A stretch of 64,000 nt of DNA from Corynebacterium fournieri (GTDB taxonomy: Bacteria; Actinomycetota; Actinomycetes; Mycobacteriales; Mycobacteriaceae), in contig NZ_CP047210.1 in the NCBI RefSeq assembly GCF_030408775.1, positions 1,736,001-1,800,000 of the forward strand, given 5' to 3'. Shown here in pieces: positions 9,263-18,330 of this stretch; the stretch's first letter is position 1, and each line of letters starts with the position of its first letter. The notes beneath the pieces are model-generated. The model did not search any database, was not told the origin of the DNA, and saw only the letters and a list, made by a program, of their open reading frames with translations. Position numbers and translations under genes: made by a program.

Positions 9263-11218
9263 TTAGAGGTCGGTGCCGGCCAAGCCGCGGCGCTGAAGTA
9301 GCGGACGGGTGTCTTTGTCGCGGCCGCGGAAGGCGCGGTAGGCCTCCGCGTAGTCGCGCGAGGAGCCCTTGGACAAGATCGCGTCGCGGAACTTCGCGCC
9401 CGTCGCGCGGTTGATGCCCTCGGCGGCGACGAGCTCGTAGCCGTCCGCGTCGAGCGCCTCGGCCCACAGGTAGGAGTAGTAGCCCGCGGAGTACCCGCCG
9501 GCGAAGATGTGGTTGAACCAGGTGGAGCGGTAGCGTGGCTCTAGCCCCTCCACGTCGAGGCCCAGCTCGCGCAGGACCCCCGCCTCGAACGCGTCGATGT
9601 CTTCGGGCACCTCGCCTTCAAGCGAGTGCCACGCCAGGTCGATCGCGCTGGCAGCGAGGTACTCGGCGGTGGAAAAGCCCTGGCCGAACTGGCGGGAGGC
9701 GTCCATTGCCTCGAGCAGCGGCGCCGGGATGGGCTCGCCGGTGTCCACGTGGCGCGCGTAGTTGCGGGCGATTTCGGGGGCGAACGCGTAGTTCTCGTTG
9801 ATCTGGGAGGGAAACTCCACCCAGTCGCGCGGGACGTTGGTGCCGGAGTGCGACGGGTAGCGCACGTCGGAGAGCAGACCGTGCAGGGCGTGGCCGAACT
9901 CGTGGAACAGCGTGGTCACCTCGTCGATCGTGAGCAGGTTGGAGGTAATCGACATGACGTTGACCACCACCGGCTTCGTGCCGGCGAGGTGGGACTGGTC
10001 CACAAACGAGCTCATCCAGGCGCCGCCGCGCTTCGAAGAGCGCGCGTTGTAGTCCGTGAGCAGCAGGCCGATGCCGGTGCCGTCTTCTTCTTTGACCTCC
10101 CACACGTCGACGTCGGCGCGGTATCCGGCGAGGTCTTCGCGTTTTTCCACCGTGATGCCGTAGAGCAGGTTGGCGGCGTAGAACACGCCGTCGGTGAGCA
10201 CCTGCTCGAGCGGGAAGTACTTGCGCAGCTGCGCCTCGTCGATGCCGAGTTCCTCCTCGCGCCGCTTCGCCTGCCAGTACGGCCAATCCGCGCCGTCGAT
10301 CTCCGCACCGGCCAACTCCCCGGCGAGCTTACGTTCCGCCTCCGCGTTCGCCGCGGCCGCGGGAGCCAAGTCGGCAATGAGCTGGCGCGCAGCCGCGGCG
10401 GTACCGGCGGTTTCTTCCGCGATGACGTAATCGGCGTGGGTATCAAAGCCGAGCAGCTTCGCGCGTTCTTGGCGCAGTGCCACGGATTCCAGCACGATGT
10501 CGCGGTTGGTGTCCCGGCCGCGGGCACGGGAGGCGTCGAAAAGCTTGTGGCGCGCCGAGGACTCCTCCAGCTCGGACTGCAGCGCCTGGGTGGTGGGCAG
10601 CTCGATCGGCACCACGTAGGCACCGTCTTCTTCGTAGGCGGCGAGCTGGTCTTCGGACAGGCCGGCAAGCTCTGCGCGGTCGAACGTCACCGCGAGTTTT
10701 TTGGTGTCCGCCAGCAGGTTGCGCCCGAAGCGTTCGGACAGCTCGGATAAGCGCTGGTTGATCTCCTGCAGGCGGGACTTGCCGGCGGCGTCGAGGTCCG
10801 CGCCGCGGCGGGTGAAGCGGCGCAGAAGCTCGCTGTGAAGCCTTTGCGACTCTTCGTCTTCCGGCACTTCGACGCTCTTGATGCGCTGGTAGAGCGCGTC
10901 GTTTTGGTACATCGAGTCCACATGCGCCGACAGCTTCGGCACGATGCGGTCCGCCACGGCGTCGAACTCGTCGGTGGAGTCGGTGCCCTGCAGGTTGAAA
11001 AACCAGGCCATCACGCGGTCCAGGTCCGCCCCGGCAAGCTCGAAGGCCTCCACGGTGGTTTCCCACGTCGGGGTGTCTGCGGTGGTGGTCTCCGCGATCT
11101 CGGCGGCGTGGCGCTTCAACGCCTCCTCGAACGCGGGCTCCACGTGCTCGAGGCGGATGTTGGCGAAGTCCGGCAGGTTGTACGGCAGGGTCGAGGGGGT
11201 AAGAAGCGGGTTTGTCAT
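9263..11218 (-). CDS. dcp: M3-family zinc metallopeptidase (peptidyl-dipeptidase Dcp / oligopeptidase A type)
   Basis: This cytoplasmic thimet-type peptidase trims peptides released by proteasome-like or ATP-dependent proteases. The zinc motif HExxH appears as HEFGHALHG around residue 440, with the downstream Glu of the third ligand in the following helix (NVPRDWVEFPSQINE). The length of 651 aa fits the M3 family, usually 650-690. There is no signal peptide. The ATG at 11218 is 32 bp from the divergent start of the esterase-like gene, so both promoters share a very small space. Dcp versus OpdA specificity cannot be decided from sequence alone. Confidence 0.92.
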   Translation of the reverse strand: MTNPLLTPSTLPYNLPDFANIRLEHVEPAFEEALKRHAAEIAETTTADTPTWETTVEAFELAGADLDRVMAWFFNLQGTDSTDEFDAVADRIVPKLSAHVDSMYQNDALYQRIKSVEVPEDEESQRLHSELLRRFTRRGADLDAAGKSRLQEINQRLSELSERFGRNLLADTKKLAVTFDRAELAGLSEDQLAAYEEDGAYVVPIELPTTQALQSELEESSARHKLFDASRARGRDTNRDIVLESVALRQERAKLLGFDTHADYVIAEETAGTAAAARQLIADLAPAAAANAEAERKLAGELAGAEIDGADWPYWQAKRREEELGIDEAQLRKYFPLEQVLTDGVFYAANLLYGITVEKREDLAGYRADVDVWEVKEEDGTGIGLLLTDYNARSSKRGGAWMSSFVDQSHLAGTKPVVVNVMSITSNLLTIDEVTTLFHEFGHALHGLLSDVRYPSHSGTNVPRDWVEFPSQINENYAFAPEIARNYARHVDTGEPIPAPLLEAMDASRQFGQGFSTAEYLAASAIDLAWHSLEGEVPEDIDAFEAGVLRELGLDVEGLEPRYRSTWFNHIFAGGYSAGYYSYLWAEALDADGYELVAAEGINRATGAKFRDAILSKGSSRDYAEAYRAFRGRDKDTRPLLQRRGLAGTDL

Positions 11219-11250
11219 GGCGGTCAGTGTATGCGGATACGATCTGGCGC

Positions 11251-12027
11251 ATGGCTGAAACGGAAATCACATGCGCGGCAGGCACGATCATCGGCGCGGT
11301 GCGCGACGGCGCGCGCGTGTTCGACTCCGTGGAATACCTCGCGGCCGGCGGCGCCTTCGACGACCCCGTGCCGCTGGCGCAGGGCGTGCTCATCGACGCC
11401 ACGGTGCCCCACCCGAACGCCCTTTCCATCCGCACCCCGCGCCACGCGAGCCCCGGCGCGGACTGCCCGGTGGTGGTGTGGCTGTCCGACCCGGTCGGAG
11501 TCTCCGACGACAACACCGTCCACGTGCGCGTGCCACACCGCGGCGGCTTCGAGGGGTTTTTGCCCTTCGCCGCGGATGCGATCGGGCACTTCCGCGGCGT
11601 GGCGGACGCGGCCGAGGCCCTGCACTGGATCCAGCGCAACATCGAGGCGTTCGGCGGCGACCCCACCAACGTCACGCTCGTGGGCGCGGGCGAGGACGCG
11701 GCGGTGGCGCTGTGGCTGTGCCGGCGTGACCATTACACCGGCGAGTTCCGCCGCGTGTGGGCGGCGGACCCGGTCTTTCCGCGTAGGTCCTACGAGAAGC
11801 GCAAGTGGGCGGTGCGCGCCTTATTGTCTGCTCCCCTGACGAGCGACAAGCTCAACGAGCTGGCGGAAGATAGGCCGGGCAGGGTGGCGCGAAGCTACCG
11901 TCGCTACGCAAAGTTCTTCGGCCCCATGGGCCCGCAGCCTTACGACGCCGCCGAGCTGGCCGACCTCGCCGTCGTGCACGTCGAACGCGACGTTAACGCG
12001 CGCGAGATCGCCCGGTTTTCCCGCTAG
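11251..12027 (+). CDS. Half-length type-B carboxylesterase homologue without catalytic serine
   Basis: This 258-aa protein resembles the N-terminal half of type-B carboxylesterases (usually about 500 aa). Typical segments are CPVVVWL (residues 72-78) and LHWIQRNIEAFGGDPTNVTL (124-143). The nucleophile elbow, normally GESAG, reads GAGED at residues 145-149, so the serine position holds glycine. The oxyanion-hole loop is also altered (DPVGVSDD). No C-terminal catalytic His domain follows. This is therefore probably a non-catalytic or repurposed protein. The frame is uninterrupted, which argues against a recent pseudogene. It diverges from dcp and converges on a lipoprotein gene with overlapping stop codons. 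Confidence 0.75.
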   Translation: MAETEITCAAGTIIGAVRDGARVFDSVEYLAAGGAFDDPVPLAQGVLIDATVPHPNALSIRTPRHASPGADCPVVVWLSDPVGVSDDNTVHVRVPHRGGFEGFLPFAADAIGHFRGVADAAEALHWIQRNIEAFGGDPTNVTLVGAGEDAAVALWLCRRDHYTGEFRRVWAADPVFPRRSYEKRKWAVRALLSAPLTSDKLNELAEDRPGRVARSYRRYAKFFGPMGPQPYDAAELADLAVVHVERDVNAREIARFSR

Positions 12028-12623
12028 TTGTTCAGGTTGCCCTTGAAGGTGATGTTGCCGATGGTGAACTCCGCGTCCCACAGGTTGCCGGTGGACACGT
12101 CGAAGGGGTACTTCGCGTTCACGGTCGCGCCCGGCCCCAGCGGGCGGTCCAGCCCCACGACGTCCACGCCTGCGTCTTCCGCGATCGGCTGGTACTTCGC
12201 GTCCTTGAAGTCCGGGTTGGATGTGCTGTTGACGTTGTAGCGCAGCTTCGGCTCCAGCGCGTCCTCCGGCAGCGGTGCGTCCGATTCGTTGGTGATGGCC
12301 ACCACGACAACAGAGCCGCCGCTGGGGGTGTACGAGGTGCCCTGCCACTTGTAGGACAGCTCCATGGCCGGGTCCTTCACGCGCTCGCCGTCGGTCTTGT
12401 CACTGACCGTCGGGTCCACCTCGTTGACCTCGAAGCCCTTGCGCTGCACTCCGATGCGGTCGTCCGCCTGGCCCTGCGGGGCGTCTTCCGCGGCGGTGAC
12501 CTGGGTGGAGCTGATCGTATCGTCCGCCATCTCTGCGTCCGCGCAGGCAGAAAGCGCCAGCGTGGCGGCCAGGGCTGCGGAGGTGAGCATTGCTGCCTGC
12601 GGGCGGCGGGTGCGGTGGGACAT
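12024..12623 (-). CDS. Secreted lipoprotein, unknown function
   Basis: This 199-aa protein has a lipoprotein signal peptide. A basic N-region (MSHRTRRPQ) is followed by a hydrophobic core and the lipobox LSAC, with the lipidated Cys at about residue 27. The ATG at 12623 is chosen because it gives this canonical signal; upstream codons do not. The mature part is acidic at first, then holds a compact beta-rich region of about 110 residues ending in the C-terminus ITFKGNLNN. It may be an immunoglobulin-like or DUF-type domain, but I cannot name it. It converges with the esterase-like gene and diverges from an ABC exporter 79 bp away. Confidence 0.8.
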   Translation of the reverse strand: MSHRTRRPQAAMLTSAALAATLALSACADAEMADDTISSTQVTAAEDAPQGQADDRIGVQRKGFEVNEVDPTVSDKTDGERVKDPAMELSYKWQGTSYTPSGGSVVVVAITNESDAPLPEDALEPKLRYNVNSTSNPDFKDAKYQPIAEDAGVDVVGLDRPLGPGATVNAKYPFDVSTGNLWDAEFTIGNITFKGNLNN

Positions 12624-12702
12624 GGGCGCCTCTTCTTTTTCGCGGGTCGGGCTTGTGAAGGTTTGCTGCCCCACTTTACAGCCCGGGTACCCTCTGGAAA
12701 CT

Positions 12703-14610
12703 ATGCAGTCAATGATGCGCATTACCCGCAGCGCTTCCGCCCTCTGGCCGTTCTATATCGCGGTGGTGGTGGTGTCGACGCTGGTGGCGGCACTCGGGCT
12801 GGTCTCGCCGTTTCTGATCCGGGAGGCCACGGACACGATCGTCGCAAAGCTTAACGACGCTTCCCTGCCGGACCCCATCCGCACCGTAGTCTGGCTCGCC
12901 GTCGCACTCTTCGCCGCCGAGGCCGCGGCGTCGCTGCTGCGCAACGTCTCCGGCTACCTCGGCGACGTGATGGTCGCGCGCATCCGGCAGATCTTGTCCA
13001 CCCGCTATTTTGCCAAGCTGCTCGCGCTGCCCCAGCGCTACTACGACAACCAAGTCACCGGCACCATCATCGCCCGGCTGGACCGCTCGATTGCCAACGT
13101 CACGCAGTTCATCCAGTCCTTCACCAACAACTTTTTGCCCATGCTGCTGCAGGTCGCGGCGATCTTGGGCATCACGGCGTACTACTACTGGCCGCTGACC
13201 GTGCTGCTGGCGCTTCTGTTTCCCCTCTACACCTGGCTGACCGCGCTGACGTCGAAGCGCTGGCAGGGCTTTGAGAAGGACAAAAACGCCAACATCGACG
13301 AAGGCAACGGCCGCTTCGCCGAGGTAGTCGGTCAGGTCAAGGTGACCAAGTCCTACGGCGCGGAAACCCGCGAGCTGGCAAAGTTCGGCCGCCACTACAC
13401 CAACACGGTGGACATCACCCGCCCGCAGTCGCGCTGGTGGCACTCCATGGACACGCTGCGCGGCGTGGCCATGAACCTGATCTTTTTGGGCATCTACCTG
13501 ATCTTGTTCACCCGCACCTTGCACGGTCACTTCTCCATCGGCGAGATGGTCATGCTCATCCAGATGGTCACCATGGCGCGCCAGCCGGTGACCATGATGA
13601 GCTGGATCGTCGACTCCGCGCAGCGCGCCGTGGCAGGCTCGCGCGACTACTTCCAGGTGATGGACGAGTCGGTGGAGCCCACCGCGAACCGCCAGCTCGT
13701 GGCAGCGACGCAGGCCTCCGACATGCCGGAGGTGGAGCTGACCCAGCAAACTCCCCTGCCCGTGCGCGAGCCGGTGGTCGCCTTCGAGGACGTGACCTTC
13801 GAGTACGCCCCGGGCGAGCCGGTGCTGCACAACGTCTCGTTCACCGCCCGCGAGGGAGAAAAGATTGCGCTTGTCGGCGAGTCGGGCGGCGGCAAGTCCA
13901 CGATTGTCAACCTCCTGCTGGGCCTCTACCCCATCACCCAGGGCCGGCTGCGCGTGTGCGGCGAGGAGCTTTCGGAACTGGACGTGGAGAAGCTGCGCGC
14001 CACCACCGGCGTGGTGTTCCAGGAGGCGGCGCTGTTTTCTGGCTCGGTGTTTGAAAACATCGCCTACGGCAAGCCCGATGCCACCTTGGAGGACGTCGTG
14101 GCGGTGGCCAAGCGAGCCAACGCCCACGAGTTCATCATGAAATTCGCCGACGGCTACGACACCGTCATCGGCGAGCGTGGCCTGCGACTGTCCGGCGGCC
14201 AGCGCCAGCGCGTGGCGGTGGCGCGCGCGATGCTCAAAGACGCGCCGATTCTGATCCTGGACGAGGCCACCTCCGCCCTGGACACCAAAGCCGAACGCGC
14301 CGTGCAGGCCGGCCTGGACGAGCTGATGGTGGGCCGCACCACCATCATGATCGCGCACCGGTTGTCCACCATCGCGGGCGTGGACACGATCATCACGCTT
14401 CGCGACGGCCACGTCGACGAAATCGGCTCCCCGGAGCAGCTGGCCGTCTCCGGCGGCATCTACTCGGAGCTTTTGCGCTTGACCGCGTCCTCGTCCGCCG
14501 CCGACCGCGAGAGGCTGAAGGCGTTCGGCTTCCATGTCGACGGCTCAGACGAGGACCCAGAGGATGACTCAGAGGATGGCGCAGAAGACCATTCAGTAGA
14601 CGGGGCGTAG
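12703..14610 (+). CDS. ABC exporter, fused membrane and ATPase domains (MsbA/MDR type)
   Basis: This is a 635-aa half-transporter that would work as a dimer. The six-helix membrane domain spans about residues 10-310. The ATPase domain follows, with Walker A GESGGGKST near 392, signature LSGGQRQR near 495, Walker B ILILDEATSALD near 516, and the switch His in MIAHRLSTIAG. A short acidic tail (EDPEDDSEDGAEDH) closes the protein. The start ATG at 12703 is preceded by CTGGAAA. Related exporters move drugs, lipids or siderophore-like molecules; the substrate cannot be read from sequence. A glycosyltransferase gene begins 52 bp downstream on the same strand. Confidence 0.9.
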   Translation: MQSMMRITRSASALWPFYIAVVVVSTLVAALGLVSPFLIREATDTIVAKLNDASLPDPIRTVVWLAVALFAAEAAASLLRNVSGYLGDVMVARIRQILSTRYFAKLLALPQRYYDNQVTGTIIARLDRSIANVTQFIQSFTNNFLPMLLQVAAILGITAYYYWPLTVLLALLFPLYTWLTALTSKRWQGFEKDKNANIDEGNGRFAEVVGQVKVTKSYGAETRELAKFGRHYTNTVDITRPQSRWWHSMDTLRGVAMNLIFLGIYLILFTRTLHGHFSIGEMVMLIQMVTMARQPVTMMSWIVDSAQRAVAGSRDYFQVMDESVEPTANRQLVAATQASDMPEVELTQQTPLPVREPVVAFEDVTFEYAPGEPVLHNVSFTAREGEKIALVGESGGGKSTIVNLLLGLYPITQGRLRVCGEELSELDVEKLRATTGVVFQEAALFSGSVFENIAYGKPDATLEDVVAVAKRANAHEFIMKFADGYDTVIGERGLRLSGGQRQRVAVARAMLKDAPILILDEATSALDTKAERAVQAGLDELMVGRTTIMIAHRLSTIAGVDTIITLRDGHVDEIGSPEQLAVSGGIYSELLRLTASSSAADRERLKAFGFHVDGSDEDPEDDSEDGAEDHSVDGA

Positions 14611-14662
14611 CCAGCACCTTCCGGGGCGCGAGGTGAGGCTTCGGGCCCTAACATCTCTGCCT

Positions 14663-17179
14663 ATGCGAAAAGTACTTCTGTCTGCGCCGATGATGGTGGT
14701 CTCGCTGCTGCTTTGCGTGGTGAGTCTGCTGGTTGGCTGGTACCAGCACAGCTACGTGCCCTTCTACACCACGGACCGGCGCGAGGTGGAGGACTTTCTC
14801 GTCTACTACCGCGGGGCGAAGGCGTTTTGGTCAACCCCGAACGTGTACGAGTCGCAGATCAACACCGGCGTCGCCGGGGACCTGCCGTATTCCTACCCGC
14901 CGTCGTCGCTGCTGTTTTTCTCCCCGCTGACGCTGTTTGGCGAGACCCTCGGGCTGGCCTTGTTCTCGCTGGTCTCCCTCGCTGCGCTGTGGTGGGTGAT
15001 CACGCTAACCCTGCGCAAGTGCGGCATCGGGGACGCCGCTAAATGGGCGCTGGTTGCCCTGCCGTTGGCGTTTTGGGTCGATCCCGTCCACAACACGTTC
15101 CACCACGGCCAAGTCAACATCGTGCTCATGGCGCTCGTGCTCACGGACCTGTGGTGGGACTCCCCGAAGCGCAAGTATTTGCCCACAGGCATACTCATCG
15201 GCGTCGCCGCAGCAGTGAAGATGACGCCGGCGCTGTTCGGGCTCTACTTCATTTTCACCCGCAACTGGAAAGCGCTCGGCGCCGCTGTTGCCACGGGCGC
15301 GGCCGCGCTCGGATTCGCAGGCGCGCTCAAGCCGGAAGCGCTCGCGTACTACTTCACCACCCAGATCGGCCAGATGTCCGGGGTGCTTGGGCTCAACCGC
15401 GCCCACAACCAGTCCGCCCGCGGCCTGGTCGCCCGCTTCGTCCCCGCCGACGCGCAGACCTATTTCACCGCCATCATGTTCGCCGGCATTGTCGCGCTCG
15501 CGGTTTTGGCGCTGCGCCGGCTGTTCGCCTCCCGCGCCGAGGAAGCCGCGGTCATGTGTATCGCGCTGCTGTCGCTGCTGGTCGCGCCGATTACGTGGCA
15601 GCACCACTACGTGTGGGTCGTGCCACTGTGCATCCTCATGGTCTGCTCCGGCATCCGCAACGCCAACCCGTGGCCGCCGTTTCTCGTTGCGGTGTACGCC
15701 ACCATCTCCTTGATCTTCATCCCCCACAAGCAGATCGTGGACCCGATGGTCACCACCCCGGACGCGTACACGGTGCGGGATTTGGCGCAGTCCAGCCTGG
15801 TCATGTGGGCGATCGTGGTGCTGCTGGTGATGTGGGTGCAGGCCCCCGGCTTCAGCCTGACCGGCACCCGCGCGCCGCTGCGCTTCACCTCCTTCATCGC
15901 GTTTGCGCCGCTTGTGGTCTACGCGGTGCTGTGCACCGTCGCCACTGCCTGGTGGCGCAAGATGGAATCCCCGATGCTCTCCGCCTACGAAGGAACGTTC
16001 CACCCGCTGGAGCACCTGCAGATCCTCAGCGGGGCCGGCGCCGGCTTTGGCGCGCAGCCGGATATCTATTCCGTGGCGTTTAGCTACCCCGACGGGCGGC
16101 AGGAGTTTTTCACTTACCCGCCGGTGACCATGCTGTTTGGCAAGCTGCTCGGCTTCGGGGAGATGGGTACCTGGGAGGCGCTGCACACCATCGCCGGCAC
16201 GCTGGCGGTGTGGTGGATCATCTACCTGGTGTTCACCCGCTTTTCGTGGCCGTCGCCGGTGGCGTGCGCGACGGTGCTGCTGCCGGCGGCGCTGTGGCTG
16301 GACCCGGTGCGCTTCAACTTCTACTTCGGCGAGCTGACCATCTTCGCTGTGGCCTTCGTGTGCACAGATCTGTGGTGGCCCCGCCCGGCGCGCCTCGAGC
16401 GCGTCGTGCCCGCGGGGCTGCTCACCGGTATCGCGGCCGCGTTTACGCTGCGCCCCATCGTTTTCGCCGTGTACTTCCTGCTGCGCAAGGACTACCGCGC
16501 ACTCGGGTGGTTCGGCGGCGCGTTTGCCGCGCTCACCGCACTCGGTGCGGCTCCTCGCCCGGGCATGACCTCGGCGTATTTCGGAGATTACCTGCCGCAC
16601 ATCGGCGAGCGCTACGACCTGTCCCAGGCGCAAAACCTCACCCTGTTCGGTGCCGCGCAACGCTTCACCTCCGCCGAGGGCGCAAGCGCGCTGTGGGTGC
16701 TGTCCGTGTTCGTCGTCGGCACGGCGCTGGTGTACGCGGCCCGTGTTTTTATTCAGCGCGGCGAGGCCCCGATGGGCGCCGTCAGCCTGGCCCTGGCGGC
16801 CCTGACGGTCTCTGCCTGGGCGCCGCCCTACAGCTGGGCGTGGATGCTGCCCGGAGTGTTCGTCGTCGGCGAGTTCGCGTGGCGCCACCGCGATGTCTCC
16901 ACCCTGCTGGTTTCCCTGCTCTACCTGGGGTTGACCACCGTGTTCGTGCCGCACTCGCAGTTTAAGGGCATGGACACGATCGGCGAGCGGGGCAGGGTCC
17001 TCGGTGATTGGGTGATGTCCTCTGTGGTGTGGTGGACGCTGCTTGCCGCGACGGTGTTCGCGCTGTGGGCGCTCACCCACGCGCGCGAGGACGATGGCTA
17101 CCGTGGGCGCTATGCAATTTCCCGACCTTCACACCCTGCAAGCCCGCGGCACGAGGAAGTGGACGCAGTTCGACGCTGA
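14663..17179 (+). CDS. GT87/DUF2029-like polyprenol-phosphate glycosyltransferase, tandem duplicated
   Basis: This 838-aa polytopic membrane protein is about twice the usual GT87 length (400-430 aa). Residues 1-410 look like a complete enzyme. They have the acidic loop motif [12 protein letters not shown], then [45 protein letters not shown] and [10 protein letters not shown]. Residues 410-838 repeat the same series in degenerate form: [49 protein letters not shown] and YSWAWMLP. The duplication is in one frame with no stop. Family members transfer mannose or arabinose from polyprenyl phosphate to lipoglycans outside the membrane. The C-terminus overlaps the start of aecD by 68 bp. Confidence 0.82.
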   Translation: MRKVLLSAPMMVVSLLLCVVSLLVGWYQHSYVPFYTTDRREVEDFLVYYRGAKAFWSTPNVYESQINTGVAGDLPYSYPPSSLLFFSPLTLFGETLGLALFSLVSLAALWWVITLTLRKCGIGDAAKWALVALPLAFWVDPVHNTFHHGQVNIVLMALVLTDLWWDSPKRKYLPTGILIGVAAAVKMTPALFGLYFIFTRNWKALGAAVATGAAALGFAGALKPEALAYYFTTQIGQMSGVLGLNRAHNQSARGLVARFVPADAQTYFTAIMFAGIVALAVLALRRLFASRAEEAAVMCIALLSLLVAPITWQHHYVWVVPLCILMVCSGIRNANPWPPFLVAVYATISLIFIPHKQIVDPMVTTPDAYTVRDLAQSSLVMWAIVVLLVMWVQAPGFSLTGTRAPLRFTSFIAFAPLVVYAVLCTVATAWWRKMESPMLSAYEGTFHPLEHLQILSGAGAGFGAQPDIYSVAFSYPDGRQEFFTYPPVTMLFGKLLGFGEMGTWEALHTIAGTLAVWWIIYLVFTRFSWPSPVACATVLLPAALWLDPVRFNFYFGELTIFAVAFVCTDLWWPRPARLERVVPAGLLTGIAAAFTLRPIVFAVYFLLRKDYRALGWFGGAFAALTALGAAPRPGMTSAYFGDYLPHIGERYDLSQAQNLTLFGAAQRFTSAEGASALWVLSVFVVGTALVYAARVFIQRGEAPMGAVSLALAALTVSAWAPPYSWAWMLPGVFVVGEFAWRHRDVSTLLVSLLYLGLTTVFVPHSQFKGMDTIGERGRVLGDWVMSSVVWWTLLAATVFALWALTHAREDDGYRGRYAISRPSHPASPRHEEVDAVRR

Positions 17180-18233
17180 CGTCTTGCCGCTGTTTATCGC
17201 CGAAAGCGATTTTCCCACTGCCCCGGAGGTCAAGCGGGCGATTTCCGACGCCGTGGAGCGCGAGATGTTCGGCTACACCCCCGCCCCGCACGCGCACCGC
17301 CTGGGCGAGGCCGTGAGTGATTTTTACGCCGAGCGCTACGGATGGCGCCCGGACGCGGAGAAGATCTTCCCGGTCGCGGACGTGGTGCGCGGCGTGATGC
17401 TTGCCATCCAATATTTCACCGAGGGCGATGTGGTGGTGCCGGTGCCAGCCTACTTCCCGTTTTTGGACGTGGCGCAGGTTGCAGGCCGCAAGCGTGTCGA
17501 CGTCAGCTTCGCCGGCGGCCTCGACCTGGATGAAGTCGAGGCGGCGTTTGCCAACGGTGCGGGCAGCATCATCGTGACTAACCCGTTTAACCCGGGCGGC
17601 TACGTGTTCACTAAGGACCAGCTCGACGAGGTGTGCGCCCTGGCGCGCAAGCACAGCGCGCGGGTGATCGTCGACGAGATCCATGCCCCGCTGGTCTACG
17701 ACGGGGCGCACGTGTGCGCCGCAGCGAACAACCCGGACGTGTGCATCACGGTCACCGCCACGTCGAAGGCGTGGAACGTGGCGGGGCTGAAGTGCGCGCA
17801 GCTGATCTTCTCCAACGACGAGGATGTCAAGGTGTGGAATGGCCTGTCAGGCGTGGCCAAAGATGGGGTGGGCACGCTCGGCATCGTGGCCGCAGAGGCC
17901 TGCTACGACCACGGCCGGGAGTTTTTGGACGAGGAGATCGCGCAGCTCAAGGCGAACCGCGACTGGCTGGTGGAGCACCTGCCGCAGGCCGTGCCGGGCA
18001 TCGAGATCGAGGTGCCGGCCGCGACCTATCTGATGTTCTTGAATTTCAAGAACACGAAGCTGGACGACAAGAAGCCGGCCGCCTGGTTACGCCGCCACGC
18101 CAAGGTGGCCATGAACGAGGGCATCGACTTCGGGCCCGGCGGCGAGCACCGCGCGCGGATGAACTTCGCCACCTCCCCGGAGATTTTGGCGGAGGCGGTG
18201 CGGCGCATCGGTGACGCCGTCGCAAAGCTGTAG
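17112..18233 (+). CDS. aecD: Cystathionine beta-lyase (MalY/PatB-type PLP aminotransferase fold), AecD
   Basis: This fold-type I PLP enzyme cleaves C-S bonds of cystathionine and related thioethers, feeding methionine synthesis. The 373-aa sequence closely follows Corynebacterium glutamicum AecD as I remember it: [16 protein letters not shown] at the start, WVAESDF-like [41 protein letters not shown] and [16 protein letters not shown]. The PLP lysine is Lys219. The ATG at 17112 matches the AecD N-terminus and lies 68 bp inside the upstream glycosyltransferase gene. An in-frame ATG at 17094 is the alternative. brnQ follows, as in C. glutamicum. Confidence 0.93.
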   Translation: MQFPDLHTLQARGTRKWTQFDADVLPLFIAESDFPTAPEVKRAISDAVEREMFGYTPAPHAHRLGEAVSDFYAERYGWRPDAEKIFPVADVVRGVMLAIQYFTEGDVVVPVPAYFPFLDVAQVAGRKRVDVSFAGGLDLDEVEAAFANGAGSIIVTNPFNPGGYVFTKDQLDEVCALARKHSARVIVDEIHAPLVYDGAHVCAAANNPDVCITVTATSKAWNVAGLKCAQLIFSNDEDVKVWNGLSGVAKDGVGTLGIVAAEACYDHGREFLDEEIAQLKANRDWLVEHLPQAVPGIEIEVPAATYLMFLNFKNTKLDDKKPAAWLRRHAKVAMNEGIDFGPGGEHRARMNFATSPEILAEAVRRIGDAVAKL

Positions 18234-18256
18234 CCCCCTCGGGTGTCCCACTTTAT

Positions 18257-18269
18257 GGAACCTAGTTCC
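18257..18269. promoter_or_regulatory. Perfect inverted repeat upstream of brnQ, possible operator
   Basis: In the 97-bp gap between aecD and brnQ there is the palindrome GGAACCTAGTTCC, with 5-bp arms around CTA. It lies about 20 bp upstream of a TATGCT that could be a -10 hexamer (18290-18295). The position fits an operator for a regulator of branched-chain amino acid uptake, but no known consensus is recognised. No T-run follows, so it is unlikely to be a terminator. Confidence 0.35.
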
Positions 18270-18330
18270 CATCTAGCGGTCGGGTGGTTTATGCTTTAGG
18301 CCACTTCCACCAAAGCAGAGAGGTTCTCCG

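Noticed and set aside
12709-14535. 608-codon minus-strand frame opposite the ABC exporter
   Set aside because: The plus strand encodes a complete ABC exporter with all motifs; the antisense frame has no recognisable domain.
15005-17080. 691-codon minus-strand frame opposite the glycosyltransferase
   Set aside because: Its composition (His, Gln, Arg, Gly) is typical of antisense in high-GC genes, and the plus strand has clear membrane topology and motifs.
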